From SG8-40 sp035528435 (GTDB taxonomy: Bacteria; Pseudomonadota; Gammaproteobacteria; Burkholderiales; Eutrophovitaceae), in assembly GCA_035528435.1 (NCBI GenBank), contig DATKYN010000250.1, positions 1-40,469 on the forward strand: a stretch of 40,469 bases of DNA, in the 5' to 3' direction. The translations under genes were made by a program, and so were the position numbers. The notes beneath the pieces were generated by a model that made no database searches, had not been told where the DNA came from, and saw nothing but the letters and a program-made list of their open reading frames with translations. Positions 8,185-16,651 of the stretch are shown here, piece by piece (within the stretch, counting starts at the first letter, position 1; every line of letters starts with the position of its first letter).

Positions 8185-9552
8185 ATGAATCTGCACAGCA
8201 AGCTGCAACAGCGTGCCGACGAAGGGCGACCGCTTCGTGTGGGTGTTATCGGCGCCGGAAAGTTTGCTTCCATGTATCTGGCGCAGGTACCCAAGACACC
8301 GGGAGTTCACGTCGTGGGCATCGCCGACCTCTCGCCACAAAATGCGCGAACCAATCTGGATCGGGTCGGTTGGCAGGTGGGCAGTTACGACGCGAGGTCC
8401 CTGGATTCGGCGCTCTCCAGTGGCTCTACCTTCGTTGGGGACGACTGGCGGGCGCTCGTTTCACACCCGCAAGTCGATATCATCATCGAGGCCACGGGTC
8501 ATCCGATCGCTGCAGTCGAGCATGTGCTCGGCGCCTTCGACCATGGCAAGCATGTAGTGATGGTGACGGTCGAGGCCGATGCGTTCTGCGGGCCTTTGCT
8601 GGCGCGCAAGGCCAGCCAGGCAGGCGTTATCTACAGTCTTGCCTATGGTGACCAGCCCGCACTGATCTGCGATCTCGTCGACTGGGCCAGAACATCCGGA
8701 TTCAATGTCGTTGCCGCGGGCCGGGGTCACAAGTGGCTGCCCCATTTTGCACAATCGACTCCGGAAACAGTATGGGGTCACTACGGCCTGACGCCGGAGC
8801 AGGCAAGCAAGGGCGGATTGAATCCGAAGATGTTTAATTCGTTTCTCGATGGTTCGAAACCGGCGATCGAGAGCACCGCCGTTTGCAATGCGACAGGTTT
8901 GACGCCAAATCCAGCGGGACTGGTATATCCGCCGGCAAGCATTGACGAAATTGCCAATGTCATGCGGCCACAGTCGGAAGGTGGCCTGCTGCATCACAAA
9001 GGTCAGGTCGAGGTGATCTCCTCTCTGGAGCTCGATGGCAAGCCCATTTCGTACGACATCCGTTTCGGTGTGTTTGTGGTATTCGAAGGCGACAGTGAAT
9101 ACATTCGCCGATGTTTCAGCGAGTACGGTGTTCGTACTGACGACACGGGCCGGTATGCGTGCATGTATAAACGCTGGCACCTGATAGGGCTGGAAGTCGG
9201 TGTATCCGTCGCGTCGGTTGGTATTCGGCATGAACCGACCGGTGTGGCCACAGGGTTTCGCGCCGACGTGGTCGCCGTGGCCAAGCGCGACTTGCGTGCC
9301 GGTGAGGTGCTGGACGGAGAGGGCGGTTATACCGTGGTCGGAAAGCTGATGCCCGCCGCAGACTCGTTGCGACAGGGCGCGTTGCCGCTTGGTCTGGCGC
9401 ATCATGTGACCTTGCGAAATCCGCTGACAACGGGCGAGGTCGTACGCTGGGACGATGTCGACGTGGATGAGACTCTTGCCGCAGTCAAGTTGCGTCGCGA
9501 AATGGAACGTTTGTTTGCGCCGGATTTGCGCGCAGACGCATTGACTGCTTGA
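8185..9552 (+). CDS. COG4091-type homoserine-dehydrogenase-like oxidoreductase with C-terminal SAF domain
   Basis: A 455-residue protein with an N-terminal Rossmann domain (VGVIGAGKFASMY, residues 18-30) resembling homoserine dehydrogenases, a central catalytic and dimerisation region (about 130-350) and a C-terminal SAF domain (about 362-430). This matches the group annotated as predicted homoserine dehydrogenase with SAF domain (COG4091). The SAF fold is shared with sialate synthases, antifreeze proteins and the FlgA/altronate dehydratase group, which is why such genes are often misnamed. The true substrate is unknown. The start ATG has AGGAGG (8175-8180) overlapping the stop codon of the dioxygenase gene, so translation is probably coupled. 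With GntR and PhyH upstream it forms a compact catabolic operon in which a hydroxylated product may be the substrate of this enzyme. Its stop codon lies inside the first copy of a 16-bp repeat array. Confidence 0.8.
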   Translation: MNLHSKLQQRADEGRPLRVGVIGAGKFASMYLAQVPKTPGVHVVGIADLSPQNARTNLDRVGWQVGSYDARSLDSALSSGSTFVGDDWRALVSHPQVDIIIEATGHPIAAVEHVLGAFDHGKHVVMVTVEADAFCGPLLARKASQAGVIYSLAYGDQPALICDLVDWARTSGFNVVAAGRGHKWLPHFAQSTPETVWGHYGLTPEQASKGGLNPKMFNSFLDGSKPAIESTAVCNATGLTPNPAGLVYPPASIDEIANVMRPQSEGGLLHHKGQVEVISSLELDGKPISYDIRFGVFVVFEGDSEYIRRCFSEYGVRTDDTGRYACMYKRWHLIGLEVGVSVASVGIRHEPTGVATGFRADVVAVAKRDLRAGEVLDGEGGYTVVGKLMPAADSLRQGALPLGLAHHVTLRNPLTTGEVVRWDDVDVDETLAAVKLRREMERLFAPDLRADALTA

Positions 9553-9676
9553 TTGCGGCACCGTTTGATTACGGCGCCGTTTGATTATGGCGCCGACTGA
9601 ATACGGCGCTCCCTAAGTATGGTGTCGGTTAAATACGGCGCTCCCTAAGTATGGCGTCGCTTGAATGCGGCGCTGT
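9549..9676. repeat. degenerate 16-bp tandem repeat, eight copies
   Basis: Eight head-to-tail 16-bp units fill 9549-9676 exactly. The first three read TTGATTGCGGCACCGT, TTGATTACGGCGCCGT and TTGATTATGGCGCCGA. Units 4 to 7 alternate between CTGAATACGGCGCTCC-like and CTAAGTATGGYGTCGS-like forms, giving a 32-bp higher-order period. The second unit contains ACGGCGCCGT, a perfect palindrome. A stray partial copy (ATAATGCGGCGCTT) follows at about 9723-9736. The array starts at the stop codon of the dehydrogenase gene and ends 87 bases before ettA. Because 16 is not a multiple of 3, the units shift frame and are not coding. Confidence 0.85.
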
Positions 9677-9763
9677 GGCCATGAGGCCGGGCGCTGTCGT
9701 GACGGCACTTCGCGCTTCCCTCATAATGCGGCGCTTCTACTAAACCTCTCTAGCAGATCAAAT

Positions 9764-11428
9764 ATGGCTCAGTACGTGTACACCATGATGCGCGTCGGAA
9801 AAATGGTTCCGCCGAAGCGCGTCATTCTCAAGGATATCTCGCTGTCGTTCTTCCCCGGAGCCAAAATTGGCGTGCTTGGACTCAATGGCTCAGGCAAGTC
9901 CAGCCTTCTTCGCATCATGGCGGGAGAGGACCAGGACTTTGACGGGGAAGCCGTGCCGATGCCCGGCATCCGGATCGGGTATCTGCCGCAGGAGCCGCAG
10001 CTTGATGCAGACCTGACGGTACGCGAGGCAGTTGAACAGGGTATGGGCGAAGTTATGGAGGCGAAGCGCAAACTCGACGAGATCTACGCTGCGTATGCCG
10101 AACCTGATGCCGATTTCGACAAGCTTGCCGAAGAGCAGGCAAAGTACGAAGCAGTGCTGGCCGCCAGCGGTTCAGATACCGAGCACCAACTTGAAATCGC
10201 TGCCGACGCCTTGCGCTTGCCGCCGTGGGAATCGTCTATTGGCAACTTGTCCGGTGGAGAGAAACGGCGTGTCGCCTTGTGCCGGCTGCTGCTTTCAAAC
10301 CCGGACATGTTATTACTGGATGAGCCGACCAACCACCTTGACGCAGAAAGTGTCGAGTGGATCGAACAGTTCCTGCAGCGCTTTCCGGGCACAGTCGTAG
10401 CGGTGACACACGATCGCTATTTTCTTGATAATGCTGCCGAGTGGATTCTTGAACTCGATCGTGGTCACGGCATCCCGTGGAAGGGAAACTACTCATCGTG
10501 GCTTGATCAGAAAGAGCAGCGACTAGAGACTGAGGAAAAGCAGGAATCAGCGCGCATCAGGACGATCAAGAAAGAGCTTGAATGGGTTCGCGCCAGCCCG
10601 AAAGCGCGGCAGGCAAAAAGCAAGGCGCGTATCGCACGCTTCGAAGAGTTGTCTTCACACGAGCACCAGAAGCGAAACGAGACACAGGAGATTTTTATTC
10701 CGGTGGCGGAGCGCCTTGGTGATCACGTCATCGAACTGAAGAACGTATCAAAGGGATTTGGCGATCGGCTGCTCATCGAAGGGCTGTCGCTGCAAATTCC
10801 CGCCGGTGCGATCGTTGGGATCATCGGCCCGAATGGTGCCGGCAAGTCCACCCTGTTTCGGATGATCACCGGCCTTGAGCAGCCCGACAGCGGTGAAGTT
10901 GTCGTTGGCCCCACGGCAGACGTTGTCGCCGTGGACCAGATGCGTGACAGTCTGCCTGATGACAAGACGGTGTGGGAGGCGGTATCGGGTGGCCAGGATA
11001 TTCTCAAAGTTGGCAAATTCGAACTCCCGTCACGGGCTTATATTGGCCGTTTCAATTTCAGGGGTTCAGACCAGCAAAAACTGGTCGGCAATCTCTCCGG
11101 TGGCGAACGGGGCCGCTTGCACCTGGCGAAGACGCTGATCGCCGGTGGCAATGTCTTGCTGCTCGATGAGCCTTCAAATGATCTCGATGTGGAGACCTTG
11201 CGCGCGCTTGAAGACGCCTTGCTCGAGTTTGCCGGTTCGGTGCTGGTTATTTCTCACGATCGCTGGTTCCTCGATCGGATCGCTACCCACATACTCGCGT
11301 TCGAAGGCGATTCGCATGTCGAGTTTTTCGCCGGCAACTACCAGGAATACGAGGCTGACAAGAAGAAGCGCCTTGGTGAAGAGGCGGCGCGGCCGCACCG
11401 TCTGCGCTACAAGCCGCTAAAGGTCTAG
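9764..11428 (+). CDS. ettA: EttA, energy-dependent translational throttle ABC-F ATPase
   Basis: A 554-residue ABC-F protein with two ATP-binding cassettes, acting on the ribosomal E site to gate entry into elongation according to the ATP/ADP ratio. Seen: Walker A GLNGSGKSS (about residues 39-47), signature LSGGEKRR (about 162), Walker B LLLDEPTNHLD, a charged P-site tRNA interaction linker (about 250-310), a second Walker A GPNGAGKST (about 356) and a second signature LSGGERGR. The second Walker B ends in LLLDEPSNDLD. The N-terminus MAQYVYTMMRVGKMVPPKR matches the EttA hallmark, and the length is that of the E. coli protein. The ATG at 9764 is chosen by that homology; an upstream in-frame start at 9665 would add 33 unrelated residues translated from the edge of the repeat array. 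Its ribosome-binding site is weak. Confidence 0.96.
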   Translation: MAQYVYTMMRVGKMVPPKRVILKDISLSFFPGAKIGVLGLNGSGKSSLLRIMAGEDQDFDGEAVPMPGIRIGYLPQEPQLDADLTVREAVEQGMGEVMEAKRKLDEIYAAYAEPDADFDKLAEEQAKYEAVLAASGSDTEHQLEIAADALRLPPWESSIGNLSGGEKRRVALCRLLLSNPDMLLLDEPTNHLDAESVEWIEQFLQRFPGTVVAVTHDRYFLDNAAEWILELDRGHGIPWKGNYSSWLDQKEQRLETEEKQESARIRTIKKELEWVRASPKARQAKSKARIARFEELSSHEHQKRNETQEIFIPVAERLGDHVIELKNVSKGFGDRLLIEGLSLQIPAGAIVGIIGPNGAGKSTLFRMITGLEQPDSGEVVVGPTADVVAVDQMRDSLPDDKTVWEAVSGGQDILKVGKFELPSRAYIGRFNFRGSDQQKLVGNLSGGERGRLHLAKTLIAGGNVLLLDEPSNDLDVETLRALEDALLEFAGSVLVISHDRWFLDRIATHILAFEGDSHVEFFAGNYQEYEADKKKRLGEEAARPHRLRYKPLKV

Positions 11429-11501
11429 AATTGAACATGGTGCTTGCTCGTTCAGAGTTGGTGCCACCGTGTCTGGACTGACGAAGGTGTTTGTGCCGGT
11501 G

Positions 11502-12137
11502 ATGCGTTCGAGACTTGCTGTTTTTCTGATTGCCCTCGCGTGTGCTTGCGGCGCCGCAATTGCTGATGACGTCGCCCGTTTCGAAGGCCGCATAGTGCTG
11601 GAATGGCTGGACGAAATTCCGTTTGTTGCGGCCATGCGAATGGTTGAGCCGTTCGCCTTTACCCAGCAGGATGGCACAGTCTGGGTCGTGCCGGCTGGCG
11701 GGGTTGTTGACGGGCGCGCTATTCCACCGTTGTTTGTCAGCGTAATGGGCCTTCCGTTTGACGGCGGCTTTCGCAAGACTGCGGTCGTCTACGACTATGC
11801 TGCAAAGGACCAGAAGCAGTCCTGGCAGGATGCGCAGCGCATGTTCTTCGAAGGCAGCATTACCGAAGGCATTCTTCCGATCGAGGCCAAAGTGATGTAC
11901 ACGCTGCTAAATGCGACGGGCTCGCGTTGGGAGGTTCGAGAAGCAGGCACTTGCTTCAGTCAGTGTCACACAGGAAACAGTGAACTGGTTTGGCGCCCCG
12001 TTTTTGACGATGAACCGGTCATTGCGCTGGTGAGTTGGGTACGCCAGGACGACCCTTCACTTGAAGAGATCGAGCAGCGGGTTAGCGGCGTGATCTTGCA
12101 TCCCGGCCCTCATACATTTGGGTATGTGCGCGAATAG
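11502..12137 (+). CDS. secreted DUF1353-like protein with CX3CH motif, copy A
   Basis: A 211-residue protein with a signal peptide (MRSRLAVFLIALACACGAA, cleavage near ADD). The next ~110 residues resemble DUF1353: VPAGGVVDGRAIPPLF, then a FDGGFRKTAVVYDY block, then a helix with AQRMFFEG. In ordinary DUF1353 proteins I recall HD where this protein has YD. The C-terminal part contains C151-F-S-Q-C155-H156, a CX3CH spacing variant of the c-type heme motif, followed by LVWRPV, SWVRQDDPSL and a conserved GPH (H204) that could be a distal ligand. Function unknown; periplasmic. The ATG at 11502 is preferred because the signal peptide begins there; a GTG at 11469 is possible. The next gene is a paralogue in the same direction, so tandem duplication is evident. 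Confidence 0.65.
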   Translation: MRSRLAVFLIALACACGAAIADDVARFEGRIVLEWLDEIPFVAAMRMVEPFAFTQQDGTVWVVPAGGVVDGRAIPPLFVSVMGLPFDGGFRKTAVVYDYAAKDQKQSWQDAQRMFFEGSITEGILPIEAKVMYTLLNATGSRWEVREAGTCFSQCHTGNSELVWRPVFDDEPVIALVSWVRQDDPSLEEIEQRVSGVILHPGPHTFGYVRE

Positions 12138-12427
12138 CAGGCACGTCACGATTTCGTGTGTACGTCACTGGATAAGGTCGAACGTCGCCTTTCCGGGCGC
12201 TCTAAACTTCAGCAAACACCGTGGTTTTCCGGATTGGGGTGTGTTGCCGGAAGGCCGAGCGAATCAACAGAAACGGGTTCGCATGTAATCGGCCCGTTCA
12301 AGAGATAAGCCTCACCGACGTCTCCATGATCGCCGGGTTTGCCGGTATCATTGATCAGGTCAGGGGGTGACGCCGGCAGGCTGGTGGGACGGCGAGATAC
12401 GCAAATGACATGGCGGACGGAGGGCGG

Positions 12428-13105
12428 ATGAATCGGTTAATTTTTGCTGTAGCGGCAGCAGCACTCTCGGCAGGTGTTCTGGCTGGGGAGTCAGTATATG
12501 CGGACGACGGATCCTTCGGCGGCAGAGTGGTTGTCGAGTGGCTGGATGATCCATTTGTGCCGACGATGCGCCTGGTAGAGCCGTTTGAATTTCGGCAGTC
12601 GAAGGGAAAGGCCTGGAAGGTTCCCGAAGGATACGTCATCAAAGGCCGCGGCATGCCACCGTTGTTTCGCGATTTGATCGGACAGCCATTCAATGGTGGG
12701 TTCCGCAAGTCGGCAATTGTCTATGATCACGCCACGCAGGCAATGAAAGACCCGTGGGAAGAGGCGCAACGCATGTTCATGGAAGCCAGTATGGTCGAGG
12801 GCGTCTCCCAGTCTGAAGCCAAGGCGATGTATATGCTGCTGCGGGCACAGGGTTCGCGCTGGGAGACTCCCGATTCGCGCTGTTACGGAAGTTGTCACGG
12901 CAAGACGGAGCCACTGCTGTGGCGCCCGGTCGTTGATGAGGAGGCCGTCGCCGATTTGCTTGGTTGGGTGCGCCGCAACGACCCGTCGCTGGTCACTATT
13001 GAACAGCGCGCTGAAACGGCGGTGCTGGATCGCGGACCGCACGTGTTTGCTATCGAACGCTGTCTGATATTCTCTGGCTCGACCCTCGTCGGGCGTTCCT
13101 GCTGA
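12428..13105 (+). CDS. secreted DUF1353-like protein with CX3CH motif, copy B
   Basis: A 225-residue paralogue of the preceding gene, roughly half identical by eye throughout. It has a signal peptide (MNRLIFAVAAAALSAGVLAG), the VPEGYVIKGRGMPPLF and FNGGFRKSAIVYDH segments, C152-Y-G-S-C156-H157 and a C-terminal GPH (H205). All positions that look functional in copy A are kept. The C-terminus is about 14 residues longer than in copy A and ends in FSGSTLVGRSC; a TGA one frame over at 13065-13067 suggests the original stop was lost by a one-base shift. The ATG at 12428 has GGAGGG at 12419-12424, spacing short; an ATG at 12410 is an alternative. The 290 bases between the copies contain only scattered short palindromes and no convincing terminator, so the copies could share a transcript. 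Function unknown. Confidence 0.65.
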   Translation: MNRLIFAVAAAALSAGVLAGESVYADDGSFGGRVVVEWLDDPFVPTMRLVEPFEFRQSKGKAWKVPEGYVIKGRGMPPLFRDLIGQPFNGGFRKSAIVYDHATQAMKDPWEEAQRMFMEASMVEGVSQSEAKAMYMLLRAQGSRWETPDSRCYGSCHGKTEPLLWRPVVDEEAVADLLGWVRRNDPSLVTIEQRAETAVLDRGPHVFAIERCLIFSGSTLVGRSC

Positions 13106-13301
13106 TTTGCCTGGCTGCAGTCTCGCGGTTGATGAATTTCTTCTGGGTGGGGCAGTAGCCTGTTACCAAAAGCAGCGACTCTTACAGCATTGACGGCAGC
13201 GACTGGTTGCGCGGGGCCTTCAATCAGCGGTTGGCGTGTTGCTAGTCCATCCGTCTCAACGCTCGTATGTACGTCTGGTGTGGGAGAAGCATGTTTGCAG
13301 C

Positions 13302-14216
13302 TCAGCGGGGTCCGAGTGTGACCAGGAAAAGCCCCGCAATCAGGACAGCCAGACCGACAATCTGAAGCTTTCCGAACTGCTCGCCGAAGATCCGCCGCGA
13401 AATAACATAGCTGAAAAGCAGCTCGACAAGGGCAAGGGTGCGCACGTGTGCGACCGGTTCGATTGCCATCGCGGTAAACCATCCTGCTGAAGCCGTAGCG
13501 CCGCTGAATCCGGCAAGCAATGAGGTCCGCCAGGCGCGTAATATTCGCGTCAGTAACCCCGGCCGATACGCTCTCAAAAATACCGACATGACAGTGGTCT
13601 GGACCAACTGGGCTCCCAGCAGGGTGACCGCCGCAGCAATCAGAAAAGGAGCGTCCAGCGCCAGAGCCGCCCCTCGATAGCCGACGGCTGAGAGCGCAAA
13701 GCTGCCGCCGGATGCCAGGCCGAGTAAGGCAGGCCGTGTCGCCAAGCCACCGATCAATGTGCGAATGGGGTGTCGTCGATCTACCGGTGTAAGCAACATT
13801 ACGCCGAGAGTGCCGAGCACAACGGCGGCAACGGTCATCGATGCCAGTGGGTCGCCCAGGAACACGAACCCAAACACGGCAACCTGCATCACTTCACTTT
13901 TGGAATAAGCAACACCGAGTGTGAAATTCTGCTCGCGCATGGTTCGCAGCAGCAATGCGGTTCCGGCAATCTGGCTGAACGCACCGAGGACAAGCCAGCC
14001 ACCGAACGTCCGGTCGAGCGCCGGAAAATCGTAGTCGCCGAACCGTGATACGGCGAGTAACCACAGCGCTGCGAACGGCAGGCCGTACAGAAATCGTACC
14101 AAGGTTGCGCCGAGCGTCCCGAGGTCCGAGCTCAGGTGGCGTTGTGTGGCATTGCGTAATGTCTGAGCGGCGGCAGCCGCAATCGTAATGGGGATCCACA
14201 ACCACCAGGGTGGCAT
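13302..14216 (-). CDS. EamA/DMT-superfamily transporter
   Basis: A 304-residue inner-membrane protein with about ten predicted helices arranged as two repeats of five, the usual layout of the drug/metabolite transporter (DMT, EamA) superfamily. The first half contains RFLYGLPFAALWLL and the second half VELLFSYVISRRIFGEQ, which resembles the end of EamA repeats (E-P-x-x-A-x-x-x-x-x-x-x-E). It probably exports or imports a small metabolite; the substrate cannot be told. It lies 9 bases downstream of the SDR gene on the same strand and is almost certainly co-transcribed with it. Confidence 0.85.
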   Translation of the reverse strand: MPPWWLWIPITIAAAAAQTLRNATQRHLSSDLGTLGATLVRFLYGLPFAALWLLAVSRFGDYDFPALDRTFGGWLVLGAFSQIAGTALLLRTMREQNFTLGVAYSKSEVMQVAVFGFVFLGDPLASMTVAAVVLGTLGVMLLTPVDRRHPIRTLIGGLATRPALLGLASGGSFALSAVGYRGAALALDAPFLIAAAVTLLGAQLVQTTVMSVFLRAYRPGLLTRILRAWRTSLLAGFSGATASAGWFTAMAIEPVAHVRTLALVELLFSYVISRRIFGEQFGKLQIVGLAVLIAGLFLVTLGPR

Positions 14217-14225
14217 CCCCCCAGC

Positions 14226-14984
14226 TCAGCCTCGCCCGACAAACGGCATTTTGGTTGCCATGATCGTCATAAACTGAACATTCGTATCGAGTGGCAGACT
14301 CGCCATGTAAAGGGCAGCCGAGGCAACCTCGTTCACATTCATCATGGCTTCGGGCTTGATCGAGCCGTCGGCCTGGGGAACACCCTTGGCCATTCTGGCG
14401 GCGAGTTCGGTCATTGCGTTGCCAATGTCGATCTGACTGCAGGCGATGTCGTATTTACGGCCGTCGAGCGAGGCGCATTTGGTCAACCCGGTCACGCCAT
14501 GCTTGGTCGCGGTATACGGTGCGGAGTTGGGTCGAGGCGCATGGGCCGAGATGGATCCATTGTTGATAATTCGCCCCCCTCGTGGATCCTGGTCCTTCAT
14601 GATGCGAAATGCTTCCTGTATACAGAGAAACATGCCGGTCAAATTGATATCGACCACGTTCTTCCATTGCTGCAGTGTCAATTCTTCCAGCGGCACGCCG
14701 GGAGCGTTCACCCCGGCATTGTTGAATACCACGTCAACACGGCCAAATTTCTCGTGTGCCGTCGTGAAGAGTTTCTTCACTGCATCAGCGTCACTGACAT
14801 CGGTGGGCACGGCGATGGCGGCCGAGCCCTTGCTCCCTGCGTCCTTGATCGTACCTTCGAGTGCGTCTTGTCGACGCCCGGCGAGTGCGACACGATAGCC
14901 GTCGTCGAGAAAAGCCAGCGCCACCGCCTTGCCGATACCGCTCCCTGCTCCGGTAATGATCGCGACCTTGTCATGTGAAGCCAT
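14226..14984 (-). CDS. short-chain dehydrogenase/reductase (classical SDR)
   Basis: A 252-residue NAD(P)-dependent oxidoreductase. Seen: cofactor motif TGAGSGIG (residues 11-18), NNAG (88-91), the catalytic Ser in NNGSIS (S144), Tyr in YTATK (Y157) and Lys (K161). The C-terminal part is complete. AGR-R at about 35-38 suggests possible NADP preference, by analogy only. The ATG at 14984 is preceded by AGGGAG at spacing about 8. The DMT transporter gene follows after 9 bases, and the pair may process and move the same metabolite. Substrate unknown. Confidence 0.93.
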   Translation of the reverse strand: MASHDKVAIITGAGSGIGKAVALAFLDDGYRVALAGRRQDALEGTIKDAGSKGSAAIAVPTDVSDADAVKKLFTTAHEKFGRVDVVFNNAGVNAPGVPLEELTLQQWKNVVDINLTGMFLCIQEAFRIMKDQDPRGGRIINNGSISAHAPRPNSAPYTATKHGVTGLTKCASLDGRKYDIACSQIDIGNAMTELAARMAKGVPQADGSIKPEAMMNVNEVASAALYMASLPLDTNVQFMTIMATKMPFVGRG

Positions 14985-15212
14985 TTCGCATCTCCCTGAT
15001 GTTATTAGTTTAGTGATTCCCGGCGTTTTTCGGCGCGGGTCATACCTGATGCCAAGATGATACCGTCAAACAGCGTCACACTGCCGATCACTGTCTCGGA
15101 CGAACTACCCCGCATCTTCGCATTGCTGACGCAAGCGACCCATGCTGCGCCCGGCGAAATGGACCCGCTCCCGAAGGCGGTACACTTGCACTTTTTTGTG
15201 CCGGAGAAGCGC

Positions 15213-16025
15213 ATGCCCCGTCTCGCAACAATATTCATCGCTGGGTTGGTGTTTGGCTTTGTCGTCTTGTCGGGGTCGACGCGCGCCGACCAGTTCCGGG
15301 ACAGCGACGATGAGGAGGCGCTCAAGTCCGCAGCGGTATCTCGCCTGGCGCGCAGCCTTGATCCGGCTCTGCCAATCGCCCTGGGCAAGGCCGTGGTCAG
15401 GCAGGCGGCATTGCTGCGAGCGCGCGAACTCCTTGCGAGCCACGGCCGTATTGCGAACCTTGGTCGTGGTTGGAACGCGACAACTCCGGAGTGGCGGCAA
15501 GCCGAAAGCGCGTTGACGCGAGGCGCGGCTGAGCTAATCGAAAGCCGGATTGAAACACCCGATTGGTTTTACGCGGTTCTGGATCGCGAAATAGACCTTA
15601 TCCTCAACGGCGAGGAAGCCGACTATATCGCCACCCATTTCACGACTATCGCCGGCAACGAGCAGCGTATTTTGCTGGAAATGCGGCTGATAGGGGAGGT
15701 GCTGATGGCGAATTACACATTCACCAACAGAATTGACTACAACGTCCCGGGGTTGGAGGATGATATGAAGCAGATATCGAGTGCATACTGGGCGCTTGAG
15801 CCGTTTCGCACCCGCGATTTCATGAATGATCCGCAAGCGATCAGGTTTGCGGGCCAGTCCGCTGGGTTGAAGTACACGCGCATGCTGGCAATACGCGGTA
15901 TCGAAGGGTTTATCGACCACATTGACACGGTTGCCACCCTGGCGCGCCAGTCAGTCGATCAATCAGAAGGCGTTGTCGAGCTATACATTGACGCCTATCG
16001 TAATCGTACACACGCCGGGGGATAA
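15213..16025 (+). CDS. secreted helical protein of unknown function
   Basis: A 270-residue protein with a signal peptide (MPRLATIFIAGLVFGFVVL, cleavage near TRA-DQ). The mature part is rich in charged amphipathic helices and contains no cysteine pairs or recognisable catalytic motif. I do not recognise the family. The ATG at 15213 has GGAGAAG at 15203-15209 and places the signal peptide at the N-terminus; an ATG at 15057 would add 52 residues ahead of it. The gene is divergent from the SDR gene, and the ~230-base gap between them presumably holds both promoters, though none stands out. The next gene (VOC protein) is 130 bases downstream on the same strand. Confidence 0.7.
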   Translation: MPRLATIFIAGLVFGFVVLSGSTRADQFRDSDDEEALKSAAVSRLARSLDPALPIALGKAVVRQAALLRARELLASHGRIANLGRGWNATTPEWRQAESALTRGAAELIESRIETPDWFYAVLDREIDLILNGEEADYIATHFTTIAGNEQRILLEMRLIGEVLMANYTFTNRIDYNVPGLEDDMKQISSAYWALEPFRTRDFMNDPQAIRFAGQSAGLKYTRMLAIRGIEGFIDHIDTVATLARQSVDQSEGVVELYIDAYRNRTHAGG

Positions 16026-16154
16026 AAGTGCAGGGAAACCGCACACTAGTGGGCGAATGTCAGCGCCGTTTGCTGCTGCTGCGATGCCGGTGGCAGCACA
16101 GCGTTGCTGTAGTCAGCCGGCTGACTCTGGCTTGTTATTCGGTAAAGCAATACC

Positions 16155-16574
16155 ATGCCTGATCTTCCACCGTTTCACCTCGCTTTTCCTGTTGACGATC
16201 TCAATGCGGCCCGGCGCTTTTACGGCGAATTGCTGGGATGTCGAGAGGGCAGATCGGCTGAGGATTGGATTGATTTCGATTTTTTCGGCCACCAGATTGT
16301 GGCGCACCGAACAAGCGAAACCGGGGTGGTTGGCATCAATACGGTCGATGGCGACCAAGTGCCGGTACGTCATTTCGGTGTCGTGCTCGGGATGGCGAAA
16401 TGGCACACTGTTGCACAACGTCTCAAGGACGCGGGTGCCGATTTCATTATCGATCCGCATGTGCGGTTTGCCGGCCAGCCGGGCGAGCAGGCGACGTTGT
16501 TTGTTCGTGACCCCAGTGGCAACGCGCTGGAATTCAAGGCGTTTAAGGATCCGAAACGCCTTTTCGCGAAGTGA
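16155..16574 (+). CDS. VOC-superfamily (glyoxalase/dioxygenase fold) protein
   Basis: A 139-residue protein with two beta-alpha-beta-beta-beta modules of the vicinal oxygen chelate fold. Seen: an opening FHLAFPVDDLNAARRFYGELLG, where the first His (H8) can bind metal; HFGVVL (about residue 75) opening the second module; and DPSGNALEFK at the C-terminus, whose Glu is the usual last metal ligand. Members include glyoxalase I, extradiol dioxygenases and fosfomycin or bleomycin resistance proteins. Nothing here selects among them. Ribosome-binding site weak. Confidence 0.88.
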   Translation: MPDLPPFHLAFPVDDLNAARRFYGELLGCREGRSAEDWIDFDFFGHQIVAHRTSETGVVGINTVDGDQVPVRHFGVVLGMAKWHTVAQRLKDAGADFIIDPHVRFAGQPGEQATLFVRDPSGNALEFKAFKDPKRLFAK

Positions 16575-16651
16575 GAGGGGAAACGCCGCAACTGGCGGCG
16601 CGGTAAGACGTTGTCTTCTTCGTGGTCAACCAAAAGTAAGGAAGCAGCAAA

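Noticed and set aside
8461..9561. A 366-codon minus-strand frame within the COG4091-like gene.
   Set aside because: Shadow of a well-supported oxidoreductase; composition is unlike a real protein.
11502..13105. Prophage origin of the DUF1353-like genes.
   Set aside because: Both have signal peptides, and no phage structural or integrase gene is nearby.
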